From the NCBI GenBank assembly GCA_936450465.1, contig OW388296.1, positions 56,881,867 to 56,945,866 of the forward strand: DNA of 64,000 nt, in the 5' to 3' direction. This document shows positions 58,642-64,000 of this stretch, piece by piece. Position 1 is the stretch's first letter; each line of letters opens with the position of its first letter. The notes under the pieces were generated by a model. The model was not told the DNA's origin, did no database searches, and worked only from the letters and a program-made list of their open reading frames with translations. This DNA is from Gibbula magus. Taxonomy: Eukaryota > Mollusca > Gastropoda > Trochida > Trochidae. The translations under genes were made by a program, and so were the position numbers.

Positions 58642-58902
58642 ATGAAGTCCAACCAGTTGGTACCAATTCTGCTCTGTTCTCTGATTCTGATGAGTTTCGT
58701 CGTTCCGGAAGTGAAGGGGTTTCTCTGTTGGCATACTTGGAGCCGATGTTCCAGATGGAGCAGCTCGGGTACAGGCACTCTCTGGGCCTCTTGCGACAAT
58801 AATTGCAAAAATAAAGGATACAGTGGAGGAAAGTGTGTCCTCTCTCGCAATCCTAACGATTGTCCGGGGGTCAATGAAGCCTATGTTTGCACTTGCCATT
58901 AG
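58642..58902 (+). CDS. macin-family antimicrobial peptide precursor (eight cysteines)
   Basis: This is an intact 86-residue secreted peptide. Residues 1-26 form a signal peptide: a basic start, the hydrophobic VPILLCSLILMSFVV, and small residues before a likely cut after VKG. The mature ~60 residues contain eight cysteines at 29, 36, 51, 55, 65, 74, 83 and 85. C51-x3-C55 and C83-x-C85 give the cysteine-stabilised alpha-beta signature. The block W-x2-WSRC-x2-W-x3-GTGTLW-x2-C is the hallmark of macins, cationic membrane-active antibacterial peptides of the scorpion-toxin-like fold. Members in annelids and many molluscs carry ten or more cysteines; eight is the hydramacin-like set. The coding region is a single exon in this window, begun directly after an acceptor-like AG, with an ATTAAA poly(A) hexamer 62 bp after the stop. 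No frame damage is visible. The start is the only ATG that yields the leader. It is flanked by long AG and TC microsatellites. Confidence 0.92.
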   Translation: MKSNQLVPILLCSLILMSFVVPEVKGFLCWHTWSRCSRWSSSGTGTLWASCDNNCKNKGYSGGKCVLSRNPNDCPGVNEAYVCTCH

Positions 58903-58963
58903 TAAAATACATGTATCTGAGGACTAGATTAATGGAATCTGTCTTTCCACACTCGACATGTAT

Positions 58964-58969
58964 ATTAAA
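58964..58969 (+). terminator. candidate poly(A) signal of the macin gene
   Basis: ATTAAA, the commonest variant hexamer, lies 62 bp after the macin stop codon. Confidence 0.45.
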
Positions 58970-61328
58970 AATGCACGAAAACTCGATTTCTGTTTTCATT
59001 GATCTCACAAGGGTAATTCGCTGCAGTGATGAAACATTTCCCGGTTATTTTATATTATAGTTAAGGGAATATTTAGACTTGCTACAAGAGTGTTCTAGAC
59101 ATATTATAAATACTTTTTAATAATACACTGTCATGGTGAAGGACTATTTGCCGATATTCCTGGTATTATGTTTTCACAGATAAGAATAGCCTGTTGACAG
59201 TCAATATGAGCAATATGATGTTCATATATCTGGAGAGCTTTATTCAGCAGTCGGTCAAACACAGTTTCACTTTTCGAACGAATGTTGAGTGTATCATTCT
59301 ATTAAGCTCTTCAAAGAACTTTGACCATAGTGTTAATCTTGTCTTTCGACAGAATTCAAGATGTATGGTTTTGGAAATGGGTGCATGTAAGATCGGTTTA
59401 TGTCTGGGTTGTCTATGGAAAACATTACCACATCAGAACATCTGAGTTTCGACGTCTTAATTAAAGGATGTGTTATATTACGAACCCGAATAAACTTAGA
59501 TGGTCATATTTTATAAGCATTACACAATGAAAGAAAATGTTGTTCTAAATTGTATGTAGAGCGGTATACATCATGACCAGTACTGATACCAGAAATCGGT
59601 TACGTGTTCTGTATCAAATTTGGTATATTTTTAAAGCAGCCCTTTGAAAAGTTACCTTTTATACATATTAGTCATATATCACATAAAATGAAAACACTAA
59701 TACAGAAGCAAACACTAACACAAACACACATCTGTCAGTATCAATATTCAACCAAGACAACCATTATGTTCAATGCGTCTGCACAGCGGACACTTAAGAG
59801 GCTTTCAGCCGTAGATTATCCCCCTCACAACCTCCACAGCATTAGCATTGTCCCCAATGCCCCCTCAGTCACCCCCTCCCCACCACCCGACCCCCTTCTC
59901 TAATCCCCAACACATGGCACGAGGATGAAGAAGCGTTACTGCCAATAGATGAGGGTTAATCAAGTAGGTCCGGTAGTCCAATACTACTCTTCAGTGACTC
60001 TCCACTCAGAAAACCAAATATCCTCCTCTTAACGATTCTTAGCCCCTAGTTCATTGGCTCTCGACTCGTGGGCTAACATACAAGGAGTTTGTATACGACA
60101 TGCTTCGATCAAGAGCTACGATGCTTTCATTAAGAAGCTACAAGAGCTTTTAAGGGCTCTAATAAAAGTGATATGACGGTTAAACAAGGGGGACGTTCTT
60201 CTGTGATTGATGGTTTTGTCCTGGTGATCAAGAGGAAACATGGGAGAATCGTTAATGTTGTTTTTTATTGGTATGGTTAATTAAATTTTGGCTTGATGTT
60301 TCTATTATATTTTTTAACTTAGAGCAAGCGTGGTAATCTGAGTAAATTTGTCATAATCGTCAATTAATGTAAATTTTGAATAACCTAAATATGTTCCTTA
60401 TATTCGTGTCTTTCGCTCTTGGTATTTAAGGTTATCACGAGAGACTAGTCCAGATAATTGTATTGAGATATCCTTGATCCTTAGTAGATACGATGACCTT
60501 TGTATAAAACTATATTAATTTAAAAACCCTAATTAAGGAATGAAAGAGTAGCAGAAAACCATTGCCTCACTTTGAAGGTTCCAAATGCTCAGTGCTCATC
60601 AATTTCAGCGATAAACTTGGGAGGGGGGAATGGGGGTTAGCTCTTCGAATGACATACTGCTTCATCTTAGTAACTTTTTTAAACACAACATTGCACTTTA
60701 TTTTCTGCGAATCAACAAAAACGTCATTCAGTTGTGTGCTGCTTTTGGTGAGCTTGGCAGATTGATGAAATTGTGACATCGAATACTTAAATTTAATGAT
60801 CAACATGGTTCCATACAGATATTATAAGCTTCAGCCTCATTACGTGATTTTCAACTTCTAACGATTCGTCATCAATAGTGGAAACACTGGCTTCAGCTAT
60901 ATATTTTGAATGATGCGTCATACATGTTAGATCATTGCCATTTCCACATGCCCACCCTTGAAACTAAATTATAAATATATAAATACATTTAAAGATCTAT
61001 TTAAAAGCGTTTACGAATGACAAGGTTCTCTGGAATCTAGACCTGGAATACACAGGTTCAATTATTTCGACTGCATTCTTGGAACATGTGGAACTTATAG
61101 CATTTTGTTCCTACAACTGTACATAGTTACCTGAACGAGAAAGAGGAATATTGAATAGGCTATAAACATCAAACGGGGCTATTTAGCAGGTAAAATACAA
61201 AGATCTTCCAACAATAATTGAAAACATTTGCAAGAAGGAGCACGTATTGACCGTCTGTCGTTGATATAGACATCTTTCTGTCGAGGTAACGCGTGTATGC
61301 TATCTGACCAGTGGGAAGCACTGTATGA
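58970..61328. other. non-coding stretch downstream of the macin gene
   Basis: About 2.4 kb with no recognised gene or second macin copy. 59820-59905 is C-rich, with many CCC tracts. Confidence 0.5.
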
Positions 61329-61349
61329 CCCCCCCCCCCCCCCCCCCCC

Positions 61350-61432
<83 letters not shown>
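61329..61432. repeat. C23 run followed by (TC)40 microsatellite
   Basis: 23 C residues at 61329-61351, then AT, then uninterrupted TC to 61432. It is the complement of the AG tract at 58341, about 3 kb away on the other side of the macin gene. Confidence 0.97.
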
Positions 61433-61435
<3 letters not shown>

Positions 61436-63230
61436 CTGTTTCTCACTGTCCCTCTCTTAGATTTATAGTGCTTGTATTCAATAGTCCATTCACCTCTCTC
61501 CCTTCTTTTCTTATAATACTATTTCAGAGGAGGTACTCTTGTTTGTACGAGATAACAACTAAGAACTGTAACGTAATATAATTGTTGGTGGTTACAGACT
61601 GAAGAAGCATTATGTTGTATTAATAATTGAATATGTCAATCATGCAAATAAGCAGTAGAAAACGTATGCCAATCATATACATTGTACTTGACTAAAATTA
61701 AGTCAATGAAATTCTTTGTATTACTGTACTTTCATCCTTATGATTTTATATATTTCAATACTACCTGTTCCAGTTGTGCATTCAGTTTATCTAGACTTGC
61801 TGAATAAGGATCTGGATGAATAAGGATCTGGACTGTCATGGAGCAGGACTAACATTGTACTGACGTTTTCACATGTACATGTACGTTGATACGTTGAATA
61901 GAATTAATATGGACAACACTGAACAGATAAATAGTCATGTATCATAAATATTTTATTTGGATCATATCTGATTCGGTACTTCAAAAATATTTTAATAACA
62001 CTCACTTACAACTATAAAAGCTGAAATAATACTATAGGAACAGGAAGATTTTCTGGATAACTACTTCTTTAATGTGAAAATACACGACGTTTAAATTTCG
62101 GAGTATATATGCTCACTCTTTCATCAGGTACCAAAAAATCTAATTCCTGTTCTTATGTATACCACTTCTTAATGTACTTCAAAGACCCAATTCTATAGGG
62201 TTTTTTTCCAGGACGAGAACATTGCAAGATACGAACTAACACTGTATACGTATTAACAATATATATTGACAATGTAAATGCAACTACATCCAATTGTTTA
62301 CATTTTTAAAACAGTAACTCATGATAGGTATAGAATAGATGGTAACTGAGATTACCGATATAACGTACACTGACCATAACCTTCAGAATTTAAAATTGAC
62401 CATTCGGACCTCGTATCACCCAGACGCCAAGTGACCGCAACAAACGCCAACTGGACACCGCATTATCTACTCTGCCTACATTAGCCACTGGTCAAGCGGC
62501 GTTGAAATCACGTCTTCATTATCTGACCACTATAAAACCTCTGTAACCAAACAGTGCTAAAAGACCGCTTGATTTTATCGAGTTACCCCTTTTGGTCAGT
62601 GTTTGTCCGAACTCCCATTCCCTGCTTGCACGGACATAACAAGCGAGATCAAAGGCATGTCCAGTTCAACTGACCGATCTCAAACTAACGTCTAATCACG
62701 CGAGATAAGCACCCAATTGCGATCGTCATCTTGTTTACACATACCGTAGTTAGAATATTAGAAGAGATTCCCTGATTGAATCGTTGTATGAGTGTGTGGT
62801 AAACAAATAAAGGGTAACTAGTTCATATGTCATGTCTGACATCACTTATTATCTCATTGAGTGAAGGGGAACTGGCCTTTAAAAAAGGGGGGGTGGTTAT
62901 TGGAGTCTATTTGTGGAAATGAAATGCGAGGGGAAAATGTCTGTTAAAACATTATATGTCAGTAATGTATGATTATAAACTCACATGCAAAAGAAACGAC
63001 CCCATTTAAAAATTCAAGATAGTTCAATCGACGGGCGTTAAATACGACTGAAACAGCGTTACATAATGGTTTCAGAACCCAACATAACTAAATATGAATT
63101 CTCAAAACATTATCTACTCATATCTCGGTGGAACACAAGTTAGAAGAAATAGTCGTTTTGGAATCTCCTTAACTAGACGAGATAGAAGCCTCAAAAAGCC
63201 AGTTTGGGCTTATTTTGTGACGTCCTACAC
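61433..63230. other. non-coding stretch
   Basis: No gene recognised. A 16-bp direct duplication TGAATAAGGATCTGGA lies at about 61800-61832. 62400-62720 is GC-richer and holds a TATA-like CTATAAAAC near 62530, but no coding region follows it. Confidence 0.5.
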
Positions 63231-63430
63231 TGTAAAAATCGCGTTTAGCAATTAAACACCACCGTTACATGTTTAATGCTATACATGTTTAGGATAGTGC
63301 TTAATAGCGAAACACAAGAACGATATTACATCTGTTATTAAAACATGAATAGCTTTTAAACACATTTCTAAACGTGTTTAGACAGACATTGCACCAGTGG
63401 CTAAACACTTTCCTAAACATGTTTGAGAAT
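63231..63430. repeat. patch rich in TAAACA/TGTTTA dyads
   Basis: CTAAACGTGTTTAG (63368-63381) and AAACATGTTT (63415-63424) are palindromic or nearly so. TACATGTTTA occurs twice at 63265-63292, and TTAAACAC/TAAACAC words recur. It begins with CACTGTAAAAA. It is probably a dispersed element fragment. Confidence 0.45.
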
Positions 63431-64000
63431 GTCCCCAATGGGTCGGATTACATCGGTCAGTTTGGGCGGGAGAGTTAATTAAGAACAGATGTGTATCCCT
63501 GTGGCCGCCATTTTTCGCCAGCATCCTCTTGTCTATTTACACGTTGTTGATGCACACGTTTCTGGTCATTCGAAGTGCACATGAAGCCAAAAGTTGATGC
63601 TACTGAGAATATATGTCTCTATGTTCCCTGAACGACACAATTATGGTTCCAACCAAGACTTTGAGGTAGGTTCATTTTGATTGAGATTTCACAACGTCGT
63701 CCGATTGCTTTCTATGTTGGTTTCATTTGTCAAAGGAGTTTATTATGCTTAGCACCAACAGTAACATAAATATTTAAGTAATATTTGTTATTTATATAAA
63801 TGATATATATGAGGGTTGTGATAATGTTTATAGATCTAAAATAAAGTAATATCCATTAACCACATGTTACTATCACATTCCAGTGTAGTGACGTTTGATT
63901 AGTGTAACTGGTTGTGTTGAATTACTTGAATTAAGATGTGTAATAAGGGTATAGACGTTTAACAATTGTATTTACTAAATAAGTTCTGAAAGAAGCATAT
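63431..64000. other. non-coding stretch to the window end
   Basis: Nothing recognised. Confidence 0.5.

Noticed and set aside
58632..58899. Minus-strand open frames opposite the macin gene
   Set aside because: Shadows of the macin coding sequence; no domain or leader.
61297..61581. Proline then Leu-Ser repeat protein
   Set aside because: Translation of the C23-(TC)40 tract.

Overview
This is eukaryotic, AT-rich, intron-era genomic DNA dominated by repeats, almost certainly from a marine invertebrate and most likely a mollusc. The reasons are a macin-family antimicrobial peptide gene (a family known from molluscs, annelids and cnidarians), non-LTR retrotransposon relics, a tRNA-derived SINE with a Meta-like core, many short inverted-repeat elements and large minisatellite arrays. 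There are no operons, ribosome binding sites or other prokaryotic features. The species cannot be fixed from sequence alone.

Layout. 1-2010: a degenerate ~128-bp satellite running in from the left. 2747-2974 (minus): a plausible first exon of a secreted PAN/apple-like protein. 3546-8410: a pile of dead LINEs. A full-length minus-strand element (8410 down to 3786) appears to be split by a nested, 5'-truncated relative (about 5610 to 4348), and a third LINE fragment on the plus strand meets them tail to tail. 8411-11780: AT-rich, with inverted repeats and a pair of CRE sites. 11784-20474: two blocks of a ~21-bp minisatellite organised in higher-order repeats of 663, 769 and 1098 bp, plus a ~1.78-kb segmental duplication that copies a unique 295-bp spacer.

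20769-36300 is mostly single-copy-looking AT-rich DNA with scattered MITEs (23346, 25571, 26973, 31495), a strong hairpin element (27531-27644) and a few unrecognised small open frames. 36300-38150: a second ~21/22-bp minisatellite rich in a kappaB-like motif, followed directly by an X-box plus CRE pair. 40275-40480: SINE. 44540-45140: a 69-bp tandem array with an internal hairpin. 47100-48600: four relics of one reverse transcriptase motif around a complete TTAA-flanked MITE. 50512-57700: more TTAA-type MITEs, a 5'-truncated L1-like insertion with a 16-bp target duplication, a 21-bp palindromic minisatellite, a hairpin element and a 590-bp diverged duplication. 57696-58024: a mariner-type MITE.

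58642-58902 carries the one confidently recognised intact gene of the window, an 86-residue secreted eight-cysteine macin, lying between a pure (AG)80 tract and a C23-(TC)40 tract. The rest of the window to 64000 shows no recognisable gene. No pathway-level interplay between genes can be inferred; the story here is repeat biology plus one innate-immunity peptide.
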